Below are positions 30,812 through 41,828 of a stretch of DNA of 64,000 bases, one piece after another. The notes below the pieces were generated by a model, which saw only the letters and a list, made by a program, of their open reading frames with translations, was not told where the DNA came from and did no database searches. How positions within the stretch are numbered: the first letter of the stretch is position 1; the number at the start of each line of letters is the position of its first letter. The translations under genes and the position numbers were made by a program. The DNA is from Diplodia intermedia. Its lineage: Eukaryota > Ascomycota > Dothideomycetes > Botryosphaeriales > Botryosphaeriaceae. Location of the stretch: NCBI GenBank assembly GCA_021495925.1, contig JAKEKT010000024.1:310001-374000 (forward strand), in the 5' to 3' direction.

Positions 30812-32679
30812 ATGCCTCCCACCCCCAAGAAACGCCGCGCGGGCCAGCCAGATGGCAAACCACCTGTCAAGCGGGCTAAGCCGCAGTCTAATACCCTACT
30901 CCGTAGATCGCGTCGTGTGAGGGGACTGCCGGCTACTCCCCCCGTGGAGTTACTGGACCTGCCGCCGGAAGTCTTCCAAAACATCATGCGCTTCGTCGTG
31001 GAGGACGTCCCGAAGGCGCTCGATGCCCGCTTGGTGTCTCGTGACTTATAGCAACGCGCTCGCAAAGCCCCCGGGTTCCACCGAACCAGAAAGCCACAGA
31101 GCTAAACTTGATAGACGCTTTCAACCAAGAGATTGAGGCAGAGATCTTCTGGTCTGCAGCCCTGGACTCGAGCAACCACTTAGAGAGACTCACGATGCCA
31201 TGGCGTGCCCGGCTCTTGCTCCTCAAAGCTACTAGCCATCGACACTACGTCGACAGTGTCTTTTTCCAGATGCTCCGGGATGTTTTTGGCAGCATCCTGG
31301 AGTATCTGGGGGACCACTCAACAGCCACCATGAGCTACTGGGCCCAGACAGTCACCGCGCTCCCAGCATTCTTCAATGCCGTTGTGAGCGACCGCAGGCC
31401 ACAAGCGAGGATCTCGAGAAGGGACATCAACCGCGGCTGCATCTGCATCTCCGCATTTGTCGGCGACTACCAGATGTACAGGCATTTCCAAGCAAGGGAG
31501 ACCACGCCTTTCCAGGATTTCAACCGCTGCTTCGGATCGCCAGCATGGGCAGCTGCTTTGTCCGGAAAATGGCAGTTTCTTCACCAGATGCGGGTTGACG
31601 GAATACAATTCCACCAGAGAGCTGTCGGGGGCACGCTTGGCTCGGCCATGATTGCTGCGTGTTCAGCAAATGACGCTCAGCACAAGCAGGCAGCAACCAT
31701 CATCCTTGATGCGATGATAGCAGCTAGGTCGATTGACCTTGCCGACCTCACAGCCGCCTTCTACTACGCCCAAGACACGAGACATCTCCCTCTCTTCTGG
31801 CTTCTCACCGATCCCTACGTCATCACTGCGCTCAAGATGGAGCTCGAGAGCGTCCTCCATGCCGATGAAGAAGACCAAGCGAGCGACATCATCAAGCTCC
31901 TCCTCATCCGCGGCGTAGACCCGAACACGCGGGCATGGTCCAACTTCAACCACGTCTTCGGCTCCCACTCCTTCTCAACCCCCCTCCAAAACGCCGTCGT
32001 CCACCGCAGACCATCCCGCCTCAACCTCCTCCTCTCCCACGGCGCAGACCCGAACTTCGCGGGCTGGCCAAACCAACGGCGCCCCATCGAGGTAGCCATC
32101 AGCCACCAGAGCCCCGACCTCGTCAACGCTCTCCTATACCACGGCGCCACCAAGCACACCCCACCGCGGGACGACGACGACCCCTTCAACATCCTCACCC
32201 ACCCCGCCGCCGCCGCGCACCTCCCCACCTGGCACGAATGCCTCGCCCACTTCGACCTCGCCGACGCCGACACCCCCGACTACGCGGCCGCCCACGCGGC
32301 CCTCCTCCACGCGGCCCGCCGCGCCCGCCCCGACCTGATCGCCTTCCTCGTCGCCTGCGGCGTGGGCATCCACGGGCGGTGGGACCCGCCGCTGCTGCCG
32401 CTGCCCGCCGCCGCGGCTGCCACCCCCGACCTGCCTCGCCACGCGTGCCTGGCTCGCCCGGCCATCGTCGCCGCCCTCGAGGCTGGCGACCGGGCGATGG
32501 TTGAGTTCCTGCTCGTGCGGGGGGCCGTCTGGCACTACCCGATCGACTACCAGCTGCGCGCGCCGGGCGAGTCGGCGGACGATGTGGATAGGCGGGTCGC
32601 GGGCGTGCGGCGGAGGGCGTGGGAGAGGGAGTATCGGGAGGGGGATGGAAGGATAGAGAGATCGGATGGAGGGAGATGA
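30812..32679 (+). CDS. F-box protein with ankyrin-like repeats
   Basis: Exons 30812-31040 and 31115-32679 give 597 aa. Exon 1 ends in an F-box (LLDLPPEVFQNIMRFVVED, then ALDARLVS). Joining at a GTGACT donor and a gatag acceptor yields LVSHAFNQEIEAEIFWSAAL, the expected continuation of this family; the intron has a GCTAAAC branch-like site. The C-terminal half has ankyrin-like units: DIIKLLLIRGVDPN, PSRLNLLLSHGADPNF, VNALLYHGATKH, LIAFLVACGVG and MVEFLLVRGAVW. The role is probably an SCF adaptor. The donor is weak, and without splicing the frame stops at TAG 31049-31051 after 79 aa. Confidence 0.7.
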
Positions 32680-33482
32680 GGAGGAGGAGGGGTTGATTGA
32701 AGGATTCCTTTGGCTTCCTGAGAATGAATCGGTGGAGGGAAGGAGGGAAGCGGGGAGAAGACCCGTGTAGATGAATGCTTCGTGGATGGTTGTAGATAGT
32801 GGTGGGTCTTGTTCCCCTGCTGAACCTTGCTGGGTCGAATTGAAGATTTGGAAACACTGCGAATTTTCTCTGCATGGCGAGTTGAAGTGAATCCGTGACT
32901 GTTTGCGTTCCGATGGTACAAGTCCTCGACTAGACGGAGCGAAAGTTTGGAAAGTAACTTATCGCTACTCGTGGTATGTATGGCGCGTCGACGAGCTTCC
33001 CATAAGAGCATCTTGAGGTTCAATCCTCTTCCTCGTTCCGGACCGCCTTCATGCCCCGCAGTTGCGAGTGGGAAGTATGCAGCAAGTTGCAGTCCAACCA
33101 GTCCGATTTCCCCGGGGTTTGGCGAGACTCGAACTTGGGAGTAAGCAATACGAAACTTTCCTACATAAGCATTTGAAGCAAATGCGGATATAGAGGCGGC
33201 ACTCGAGAGTTTTCGAGAACAACCAGAGGTAGCTCAAGTTTCCAAGCAGGATGCGATACCTCTTCCGCGGCGGGTTTGAGAAGGAAAACCTGTTTCGCCA
33301 TCCGCCGTGCCGCCTGAGCTTTTACACTGAGGTGTGCGATCTTCCGTTATGATACCCTTATGATACCCTTGACGCCGTTTACCCACATAGTCCTAGGTCG
33401 CTATGTCTACCAAAACCGTATGTACTCTTCGCCTCGAAAAATGTCCGCATTGAACTTCCCCAGGCCCCTACATCTCCCATCG
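32680..33482. other. Convergent intergenic with a small tandem repeat and tRNA-like fragments
   Basis: 803 bp between convergent stops. An 11-bp unit ttatgataccc occurs twice in tandem at 33347-33368. A B-box-like GGTTCAATCC lies near 33014-33023, but no tRNA fold can be built around it. No open frame is convincing. Confidence 0.4.
33347..33368. repeat. 11-bp direct tandem repeat, two copies
   Basis: The unit ttatgataccc is perfectly duplicated. It is a minor replication-slippage feature without apparent function. Confidence 0.8.
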
Positions 33483-34899
33483 TCACGAATCCGGTATCCA
33501 CCCCAGCTTCTCCATCGGCCACCTAATCCACGGCCTACTTCCGTCGTCCAATGCATCGTGAATGCCGGAGATGAGGTGGTAGACCCAGCCCTGCATCCAC
33601 CAGTTGTTGCAGAGCTCGTTCAGCAGCACGACGAAGTAAGCGAAGATGGTCAGAGCGACAGGCTGGCGCTGCCGCAGACACAGGATGAAGTCGTCCGAGA
33701 CGCGGTACAACCAGATGAAGATGGTCTGCGAAAACGTCGACGCCGACGACGACGGACCCGACTTGCCGCCTCCGTCGTCGAATATGCAGGCGAAGCAGCG
33801 TGAGACGTCGTCGATGGCGGCGAGGTACGTTGGCAGGTTGGGGCTGTCGCCCGCGAGGTCGGTGACGAGCTGACGGAGCTCCGCCACGCGCGCGTGTTCG
33901 CCGCCGGCGGACGGGTCGTGGGCGTGGAACTTCTGGACGCGCGGGATGGCGGTGTCGAAGAGGGGGGATAGCGGGCCGTGGCGGATGCTGTGGTTGGTGG
34001 TTTCCATGATGGCGCGCACGCCGCGGAAGAGGACGAGCCATTCGGCAAGTCCACTGTCGCTGAAGATGAGGAAGTCGCGTGGCTTGGGGCCCTTGGCGAG
34101 CGTGTAGAAAGAGGAAATGATGGCGAAGATGTAGAGGGCGGGCGCGTTGTTCTCGTTGACGCTCGGAATGAGGGCGGTGGTTGCGCGCAGGCCGATTTCC
34201 CAGTGCTGGTCGGCTTTGGTGGTGTAGTAGGCACGCTTTGATGATCGGAAATGGGCGAGATGGCGGGCAGAGAAGGCCATGAGTACGTGGAGAACGAAGG
34301 GATGGGAGAAGCCCAGCTGGGGGACGTTGATTCGATAGAAGTCTTGCATATCGGTAACGTTGGAGATGGTGTATGCAGTCGAGGTGGAATAGTTGTGCAA
34401 GAGCTCAAGGTCGGCCACATTGGAGAGAGCTGCAGGCCGAACCACAGGTACGGGAGTTGAACCACTCTCATAGCCGGAGAAAGGGCTAGGGGCCGCGCCC
34501 AGCCCAGATGGGGTTCTTGCACCTATCCGCAGGGCATCCTGAGGGCTAAGATGGCTTGCTGGACTGGAAGCTGCTGAATGGGACGAGTTCACGGCGGGCG
34601 TAAAGTCACATGGGATCGAATGCCGAACGCAATTGGTGCATTCGGGCCTCTTTTCATCGCACTGTGGGGCAGATATTAGGACTGGAGTGGCAGCAGTGGG
34701 GTGATGCGAGTAGGTAGATAGTGCAGGACGAAGGATAGACTCACAGAGACGTGCTCGTCGGATAGGGGCAAACATTTCAGAGGCCACTCACCTTGATCCT
34801 GCGGCGCTTACAGTTCTGACAACCGAGACGGGATTTCCGGTGGGATCGCCGCGACGCTGTGGGCCCTTTGTTGTTCTGCGCCGGCTGCTGCTCGGCCAT
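33483..34899 (-). CDS. Zn2Cys6 transcription factor, UPC2-like (paralogue 1)
   Basis: Exons 34899-34792 and 34661-33483 (minus) give 428 aa. The zinc cluster has Cys27, 30, 37, 44, 47 and 54 (C-x2-C-x6-C-x6-C-x2-C-x6-C); the 130-nt intron cuts it in phase 0 right after RRRIK. A Ser/Pro linker follows. The regulatory domain starts with LELLHNYSTSTAYTI and includes VPQLGFSHPFVLHVLMAFSA, YTLAKGPKPRDFLIFSDSG and WIRWPMEKLGW. The short size and this domain order are those of the sterol-uptake-control/UPC2-like group of fungal regulators, which respond to lipids in yeasts. The target here is unknown. A close paralogue lies 2.8 kb away (37679-38940). Confidence 0.82.
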
Positions 34900-35628
34900 G
34901 ATCACATGGCCAGGCACTTGAGAGGACTTTTTGGTGGCAGAGTAAGCGGTGCTCACTGATTCGAGCGAGGTGCAATAGGGCGTCGTCAAGGAAGGTAGAA
35001 CAGAGGGGCTGCTGGGTCTTGTAGCCACTACGAGGAGGCGCAGCCGGCGCTGGATGGCGCGAAACGGGCGAGCCCGGGCCCACTTTCGCCGCGAATTCGC
35101 CGCGCTTTCCCGCGGCCACAACTTTCACCCTCACTCTCCTCGAGCACCTTCTCATCTAAGCCACCCTCGAGCATCCCAGGCGCACCATCGTCAAAAAGGA
35201 CAGTCGGTACATCCCACTCCCTCAAAGTCTGTACACAAGCCTATCTTTGCACTCCTGAAGCGGACAAGCGACTTGTCTGGCCGGATACACTTGCAATTCG
35301 TGTCAAACAGTTGCTACGGCCAAGATCCCTTCCGTTTGGACACTGTTCTCCAACTGCTATAAGAGATTTTGCCACCATCGCATCGAACATGCGGATCAGG
35401 GAACCTCGCGATCGTAAGATGCGGATGTCTCTTCCCCTGATACCCCGTCTATGTGTCTACATTATCCACCGCTAAATACGAGAAAAGGCAAGGGAATACG
35501 TAAAACGAGAGCACAGCGCTAAACCAGAAAGGATTCTCCATACACCGCTTCTGAGCGCTCAACCCTAGTGCCAACCAATCACGAAGCTTGTCCCGTCTCG
35601 AATGCTTTGAAACGCCTGCCACATTCGA
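34900..35628. other. Promoter region of Zn2Cys6 paralogue 1 / terminator of RTA1 gene
   Basis: 729 bp between two leftward genes. Several short open frames exist but none shows domain character. Nothing else is seen. Confidence 0.45.
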
Positions 35629-36639
35629 TCAAACCATCTCCTGAGGACGAAGAAGGTGATCCGCCTTGTTCGGGTCAACAGTTTCCATTGTGAAACTGCT
35701 GGCGGATGGACGTTCTCCACGGAGCAGGTGTCCGATCTCGGCGGGATGTTGCCAGTTCATGTAAGCCATGACCAAGAACATGAGAAGCGCGTCGAAGATG
35801 TAGATGTAGACCTCTTTTTGCAGCAAGTATCCGTCGTGGCCTTGGATGTACTCGACGGCACGGAAGATGCATCGGACCATGATGAAGACACTGACGGCGT
35901 AGAGTGTAGTGAGGTAATGACGCCAGCGGACTTCAGACTGCTCCGACTTGACCGTAGGAACCGAGTTCATGCGCATGTGGAATATTCCGGCGACGATGAT
36001 GAAGAAGCCGAAGAAAACAAGCTGAAGGATGAGACCGCCGATGATGATGTTTTGAGCCATTTTGATTGAGTCGGGGTCTGAGGTTCCCTTGGCCATCAGA
36101 CCGCCACCTGCCGTCGGATTAGCAGACCGTACTCTTAAAGCTGTTCTCGTAGTACTCACCACTTGATTGCAGCAGGAAGGAGAAGACATCGCCGAAGACG
36201 AAGAACTTTGTGAGCCACCGCCTCTTGATGATGGCATGGCTCTCTCCATCGGTGAGAAGGATGATTCTCCCGAGGATCATGTAGATGGATGCGGCGAAAA
36301 GGGCGGGCGCGACGAGGAGGAAGACGCTTTGGAGAACGTACGGGCCGACCGTCCACTTGCCGTCATCTTCGGTTGCAGAGGCCGCGCGACCGATGTATCC
36401 AATAATCTCGACTGTTCGCATGGATTTGTCAGTTGGAAGCCTCTGAATCTTTGGAGAAGAGCTAGCGTACAAAAGCCGCCTATCAGAAAGGCAAGCATGT
36501 ACCAGGTCTTGTGCTTGATCAATTGAAAAGCGTGGAAAGAAGTGGTAAGAGCAAAAGCAATGACGAAGATGATAGCGGCAGCCAAGTTGGGTGAGTAGTT
36601 ATACAGCTTGTAGCCGTTGAGGGAGTCGTCTGTAGCCAT
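35629..36639 (-). CDS. RTA1-like membrane protein (lipid translocating exporter family)
   Basis: Exons 36639-36471, 36411-36160 and 36107-35629 (minus) give 299 aa with seven hydrophobic helices. Family signatures: YNYSPNLAAAIIFVIAFALTT, then GGFFEIIGYIGRAAS (restored by the first splice), VLQSVFLLVAPALFAASIYM, VFGDVFSFLLQSSGGGLM (restored by the second splice), and the last helices with RCIFRAVEYIQGHDGYLL and YIFDALLMFLVM. RTA1/RSB1 proteins in yeasts affect sphingoid-base export and resistance to aminocholesterol or azoles. It lies between two paralogous Zn2Cys6 regulators, which makes a regulatory link plausible but unproven. Confidence 0.92.
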
Positions 36640-37678
36640 TTTGAAATCGGAACTTGGTGTTGAAGGGCAGGGAGGATAAAGTGGTGCTTTGCAGAGTCTG
36701 GTGTGAGAGATGAGCAGTAGGATACTCAAGATATCTGGGCTGACAGCGTCTACTTGTAAGGACTCCATCTTTGTTTGTAGAATGGCTGGCGCTTCTTTTG
36801 CAGTAGTGTACGGCGATGCGAGTACTCACGTACGAATACGATACGAATACGTCGCACGTGAGTGTCGTGCTCTTACCGACACTTTCACTCCAGACTCAAC
36901 ACCATGCGCGTCTGGGAGTGATTTTGCATCCGGCAAACTATATGCTTCAGATGTGTCGGCTCATTGCTTGCTCCATCGAAATAATCAAGTGCGAACTTTC
37001 AAGAAGTGAGAGCACAACGCTTAGCTCGTTGTTCATTGCAAGCAACGCTCCTCCGACACCCAGAATCAAGAGGACAGAGCACCACGGCCAACTCCGAGAA
37101 GCTCACCATGTTGTTGCGTTCATCTGTTGCAGAGATGCCGCTTCTGATGAGGCTGTGGCCCTCGAAATGTCCGCGGGCCCACCAAGCTCGTATTTTGTCG
37201 TATTCGTGTCCAGCCCTACGCGCTACTGCAGCCCCCTCCCCGCCAAGCGCGGCGCATTTGCCGCCGTTGTAAGCTATTTATGCAGTACCAGCCGCATCAG
37301 TCGGGAGGATCGCAATTTTCGGGGGTTTTGTGCTGGACTTTCTACCACTGTAATATGGTCTTAAGAGGAAGGTGTGCTCGTATCCATCGTTCTTTCTATT
37401 CTTGAATGCCGCTGACGTCCGTGTCGCAGCGCCCCTCCACTCCACAATCACATTCCATCTGCTGTCCCATCTGCACTCCAGTCGTCTTCTTTTCGGTACA
37501 GCTGAGGATCAAAACAATCATCTCTCCGCCCAAAGTCAGGCTTGAAGACTTCCATCCTCGGGTTGAGTGCGCCCGAGGCAAACGTGCTCCGCCTCAGCCC
37601 GCCACCGTCCGCCTATCATCTCCTTTCCATCACCGCCCCCTCACACGCATATTTCACGCCATCCTTGGCACTTGAGAT
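36640..37678. promoter_or_regulatory. Divergent promoter between the RTA1 gene and Zn2Cys6 paralogue 2
   Basis: 1.04 kb separating opposite start codons. It has moderate GC. Two direct ACGAATACG words lie at about 36831-36850 (acgtacgaatacgatacgaatacgtcgcacg), a small near-palindromic cluster of TACG that could be a regulator-binding site; this is speculative. No coding sequence is supported. Confidence 0.4.
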
Positions 37679-38940
37679 ATGAGTACCCCTCGCAGAAGTG
37701 GCCGAGCTCCCGTCACATCCAGGAGAACCCACCGCAAGTCTCGTCTGGGCTGCGCTAACTGCAAGAGGCGGAGAATCAAGGTCCGACCGTCTTCCCTCTC
37801 GCCTGTGATCCATGCTGACTTCCCTGTGACACGTAGTGCGATGAGGAACGGCCTTATTGCACTAACTGTGTCCGCCATTCAATTCGCTGCGACTTCGCCC
37901 CTGCTCCTCCATCCCATGTTTCCAGCGCCCCAAGTCCCGGCTATGTTCTCAGTCCTGCCGCCTTTTCTCCCGCTGTGGCTTCTCCCCCATCTGTCGAGTC
38001 TCCGCCTTCCCAAGAACCAGTTTCCGGTCTCGACCTGATCGAGCTCGAACTCCTGCAAAACTACCTCACCAACACTTACGCGAGTCTCGGTAGCTCGTAC
38101 CTTTGGTTCTGGCAAAAAACAATCCCTCAGTTGGGCTTCTCTCATCATTACGTATTGCAACTCTTGCTCGCGTTCTCAGCCTACGACATTGCCCGCCGTG
38201 AGCCGGAGCGCTCAGACTTTCTCCGCAGCTTGGCTGATGACTATCAGCATGCTGCCGTCCAAACGGTGACAAGTCTTCTTCCAAATTTGAATGAGGAGAA
38301 CGTCGATCCGCTTTATGTCGCTTCGATATTGATCTGTTCACTATCTTTCGCAAAAGGTCCAGCTCCGGGAGACTACCTCATGATCAGTGACCGAGGCGCG
38401 TCGGAATGGATGATAATGAATCGAGGGACACGCTCCATCCATGAACTACAGAGAAACGCGCTGTGGACGGGGCGCCTCTCAATCATGTTTCGAACAGCCG
38501 GTCGCACACTCCGCTCCGCCTTCTCCGAGGGCCCCAATCCAGAGATCAATGAACACACACGCGACTTCCGTCGGTACCTGGTCGGCTTGGCTGTCAGTGA
38601 GCCTAATACAACAATCTACCTGCAGGCTTGGGACCGTCTCGTGCGCACGCTGAAAGCGCTACTTGACGAACCCGATGAAGGAAGACGCCAGAACGCGGCG
38701 ACCTTCCTGTTCTCGTGGATCTACTGCTTGGAAGAGAATTTCATCCTCTGTCTCCAACAACACCAGCCTCTTGCCCTTGTCATTCTTTCCTACTTTGTGG
38801 TGATGCTGCACGCATCACGTCATCAGTGGTTCATCGAGAATTGGCCGGAACACATCATGGCAGGCATCGTCCACCACATCCACGACGACTACAAGCCTTG
38901 GATACGGTGGCCTGCGTCGCAAATTGGCTGGAATGTCTGA
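37679..38940 (+). CDS. Zn2Cys6 transcription factor, UPC2-like (paralogue 2)
   Basis: Exons 37679-37780 and 37837-38940 give 401 aa. The zinc cluster has Cys25, 28, 35, 42, 45 and 52, with the same flanks as paralogue 1 (HRKSRLGC, NCKRRRIK, TNCVRHSI) and an intron at the identical codon boundary. Here the intron is only 56 nt with an unusual GTCCGA donor. The regulatory domain matches paralogue 1: LELLQNYLTNTYAS, IPQLGFSHHYVLQLLLAFSA, SFAKGPAPGDYLMISDRG, IYCLEENFILCLQQHQPLAL and WIRWPASQIGW. The gene is divergently transcribed from the RTA1 gene, the usual position for a dedicated regulator. It is a probable dimerising transcription factor; ligand and targets are unknown. Confidence 0.82.
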
Positions 38941-40196
38941 AATCTATCCAATCAGCATTTCTGAACGACTACCATCCTTCGAATCCGAAAGGGCCGCGCA
39001 GCATGAAGCAAAGTTGCCGCTTGCTGCAGCACTGCGCGGACACCATCCATATAATGAATCCCTGCAACTCCCCTCCTATCCGCCAGTAGCCCACCATCCA
39101 TTCGGCATGGCCGAGTGGGGTGGGTGCTGGCGGATGCCAGGGTCCTCTCCCGGGGGGGATCCTGGAGAGACGCGGGTCGAGTCCCGGGCTCGGCACCGTG
39201 CCTGCACCCTCGGGTGGAACTTACTGGATCGCAAAAAATCTCTCAATGAGGCCCCTACGGTCGGGGAAGAGGGAGGTTTCTGCGGGGCCCCCATCCGGGG
39301 GCCCTGTAGTTTTGCTTTTTTTATAGCCGCACTGCTCTCCTCTTATCTTCTGCTCCTCTTTCTTTTTCTTCTTTTTCTGTCCTTTTTGGACGTTCTTCCC
39401 TCGAGCACTTTCGAACTCGAGATATTTATGGTATTCTGGTTTGTGGGCTGGCTGTTGCCTGGCGGTCACGGGCGTGTCAATGGTGGTAGCGATGGGGAAA
39501 TATTTTCTTTGGCTGAGCTCGAGCCACAGCAGTACCGGTAACTCCAAAGCGCCACGAAGACTTGAGAGCGGCATAGAAGGACGGCATTTTCTCAATAAGT
39601 CTCGAAAGTATGCCAAACCTATCTTGAGTGTCGAGCATGATACTAATCTGATGTAGATGCACTACGGGCCGATCTTGCTTACTTATCGATACCCTCTTTC
39701 TTTTTTCTTCTTGGTATCGTCTGCCTGTGTGAGAGTACAGATGCACGGCTGTAGTATTTCAGTATGGGAGGAGAACCAGGATACTGTTGGGTGACTCCAA
39801 ACTCTGTTCACGTCCAAGCACACTACTCGTCGACTCCATTACAGGCTACGAAAAGATACATCTTCTTCGTGGCTAACTATGGTATCGTCGATCTAAAAGA
39901 CTGGGATGATATAGAGCACGAGCAATCGGCAGAAGCAAAACAGGAGGAGGGGTGGTGGTGTAGTTGTGGGCCTTGCCGCTAACGCAGTACATGCAGCAAT
40001 TAGTCGAAAATACCATTTTCGCTTTCGAGAAGGTGAGGCCGCTTCTCAGCCTTGGGAAGAAAAGCACCGGATAATGATAAGCCGCAAGCCCGCAATTCAG
40101 CAAACCATTTCGAAAGCAACCCACCTGAAGCTCGCAATGGCCCGCCCGCTCACTCAAAAAGAAACAAACACCCGTCCGAGCAGCCTCAAGCGCACT
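38941..40196. other. Intergenic containing a Pol III-type element
   Basis: 1.26 kb between convergent protein genes. It holds the structured element at 39101-39322 (separate entry), then a long CT-rich tract at 39340-39410. The remainder to 40196 shows no supported gene. Confidence 0.45.
39101..39322 (+). ncRNA. Candidate RNA polymerase III transcript, tRNA-derived (SINE or ncRNA)
   Basis: An A box TGGCCGAGTGG (39108-39118) is identical to that of Ser/Leu-type tRNAs. A B box GGTCGAGTCC (39175-39184) is one T short of the GGTTCGANTCC consensus, 56 bp downstream. Pairings: GGCA 39104-39107 with TGCC 39199-39202 and GCCGAG 39110-39115 with CTCGGC 39189-39194 close a multi-branch loop. Inside it are hairpins CTGGC/GCCAG (39127-39140), CTCTCC/GGAGAG (39145-39169) and CGGG/CCCG (39173-39186). 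An 8-bp GC hairpin (39285-39304) is followed by TTTT at 39310 and TTTTTTT at 39316-39322, a Pol III terminator. The acceptor-stem geometry excludes a working tRNA. The name SINE is inference; no second copy is in the window. Confidence 0.4.
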
Positions 40197-41828
40197 TCAG
40201 ACCTTGTACTCCCACCTCAGCCCCTCCCACCCCTCTCTCCGCTTCAACCGCACCGCCACATCCTCCCTCGGCTTCCACACGCCCACCGGCATGACATCGT
40301 CCAGCGGCGGCGGCACCTTCAACTCGTCGCCCACGAGGTCCCACCCGCACACCAACGGCGTCACCACGCCCACGACCTCGATGAGCGCCAGATTCCTGCC
40401 GGGACAAAAGACCTCGCCGCCGCCGAAGGCGCGGAAGGCGGCGGGATGCACTTTGCGGCCGCTCTGATCGCCGCCGAACTCGCCGGCCGGGCTGTCGACG
40501 AAGCGGCGCGGGTTGAACGAGGCGGCGTCGTCGCCCCAGAGGGCGGGTTTGGTGTGCATGACGCCGGCGTCGATGAGGACGAGGGACCCCTTGCGCAGGA
40601 AGTAGCGGTCCGCCAGCATGACGTCCTCGCGCACGGTGCGGACGGAGGAGGTGGGCATGCCGAGGCGGAGGGTTTCGCGGAAGGCGGAGGCGAAGAGCGG
40701 GCAGCGGGTGCGGAGGCGGGGGACGTCGATGACGACGGCCTTGCCATCGCCGTCGTCCTCATTGCGGGCCACGGCGCCCGACTCGGTCAGCTCGGCGCGG
40801 ACGGCGGCGAGCAGGGCGCGGTCGGCGAGGAGGTGGGCGATCAGCCAGAAGGTGGTGAAGGTCGAGTTGGGCAGTGCGCCGACGAGCAGCCCCGTGTCGG
40901 AGCGGGCGAACATGCGCTTCGTGTAGCCGTGGTCGAAGTGGGCCTGGGCGCGCTGCCGGATCAGCGTCGACGCCCGCAGCCAGGCGCCGCTCTCGTAGTA
41001 CTCGGTCATGGCGGCTTGCAGGCGGGCGCGGCCGAGGTGCGCCTTGCGGGCCGTCAGCGAGGGCAGGATGCCGATGCCTAGCTGCACCTGGCCGGCGTCC
41101 ATGTCCCAGAAGGCGGCGAGGAGGGTGGGGTCCTTGGCCATGATGTTTTCGGGGCCCCAGAAGGCGTTCAAGGTGGGGTAGCCAATGACATTCTTGCAGA
41201 AGTCGGTGAGGCTGGTGTTGATCTCATCATCCTTGGTGGAGGAGAGCTTGTTGAAGACGGCGGCGGCGTCGTCCAGCAGCACTTGGCTGATCTCTTCCAG
41301 GACGGGCCCGGTGGGTAGGTTGTTGTAGAAGACGTCATGGCTGGCAGTGATAATACCTTGGCCGTCTTCGTCGAAGAGGTTCTTCTCATTGATGGCGTGG
41401 GATGCGTCGTCGAAGAGCATCAATTTCCTCACAAAGTTGATGATGAAGGGGCGGAAGGAGATGATTTTGGATTGCCGGCTCACGGCGGCGGACAAGGCGG
41501 GAGAGGTGATGACATACTGTTTGATGCCAGGGAGGGCGAGGGTGTATATGTCGTAGCCATATTCGTCCCTGAAGAATCATTGGTCAGCAAAACTGGCGGA
41601 CTCGGCTAGGCGGAGGCGCAGCTACTCCATCTTCTGGTAGTATTGCTTCCCATATCTGTAGAGGCCGATGACATGACCGAACAGTGGGACCTTGGTAGGG
41701 ACCAGAGGTGGCTCGCGGGGATCGTGATCAACACGGAGGAATCGCAGCAGCAGGGCGGCGAGGATGGCCAGCAGAGTGAAGGCGAGCACGCCCTTGGTGG
41801 GAGCGGAGGCTCCCGTGGTAGGGTCCAT
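40197..41828 (-). CDS. Cytochrome P450, CYP7/CYP8-like
   Basis: Exons 41828-41626 and 41568-40197 (minus) give 524 aa. The N-terminal membrane anchor is GVLAFTLLAILAALLLRFL, followed by a Pro-rich hinge (REPPLVPTKVPLFGH). The heme-binding loop FGGGEVFCPGRN has its Cys ligand near residue 456, and the K-helix ExxR is in SAFRETLRLGM. The I-helix reads VGALPNSTFTTFW near 295-305, without the usual acid-Thr pair; this form occurs in CYP7/CYP8-type enzymes (sterol 7-hydroxylases, prostacyclin synthase) and in related fungal P450s. It is therefore probably an ER-bound lipid- or sterol-acting enzyme; the substrate is unknown. An alternative start lies at 41930. Confidence 0.85.

Noticed and set aside
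32960..33040. tRNA-like sequence with a GGTTCAATCC B-box word and CAT in a loop-like position
   Set aside because: Acceptor, D and T stems cannot be paired; no Pol III terminator follows. At most a tRNA relic.
33100..33145. Minus-strand B-box-like AGTTCGAGTC
   Set aside because: No A box at a proper distance and the flanking stem does not pair.
39101..39202. Functional tRNA-Ser or tRNA-Leu gene
   Set aside because: A and B boxes are present but the ends do not form a seven-base acceptor stem and the T loop lacks one base; kept as a Pol III-type element instead.
39966..41081. 371-residue plus-strand open frame
   Set aside because: Antisense to the P450 gene, whose heme and K-helix motifs are on the other strand.
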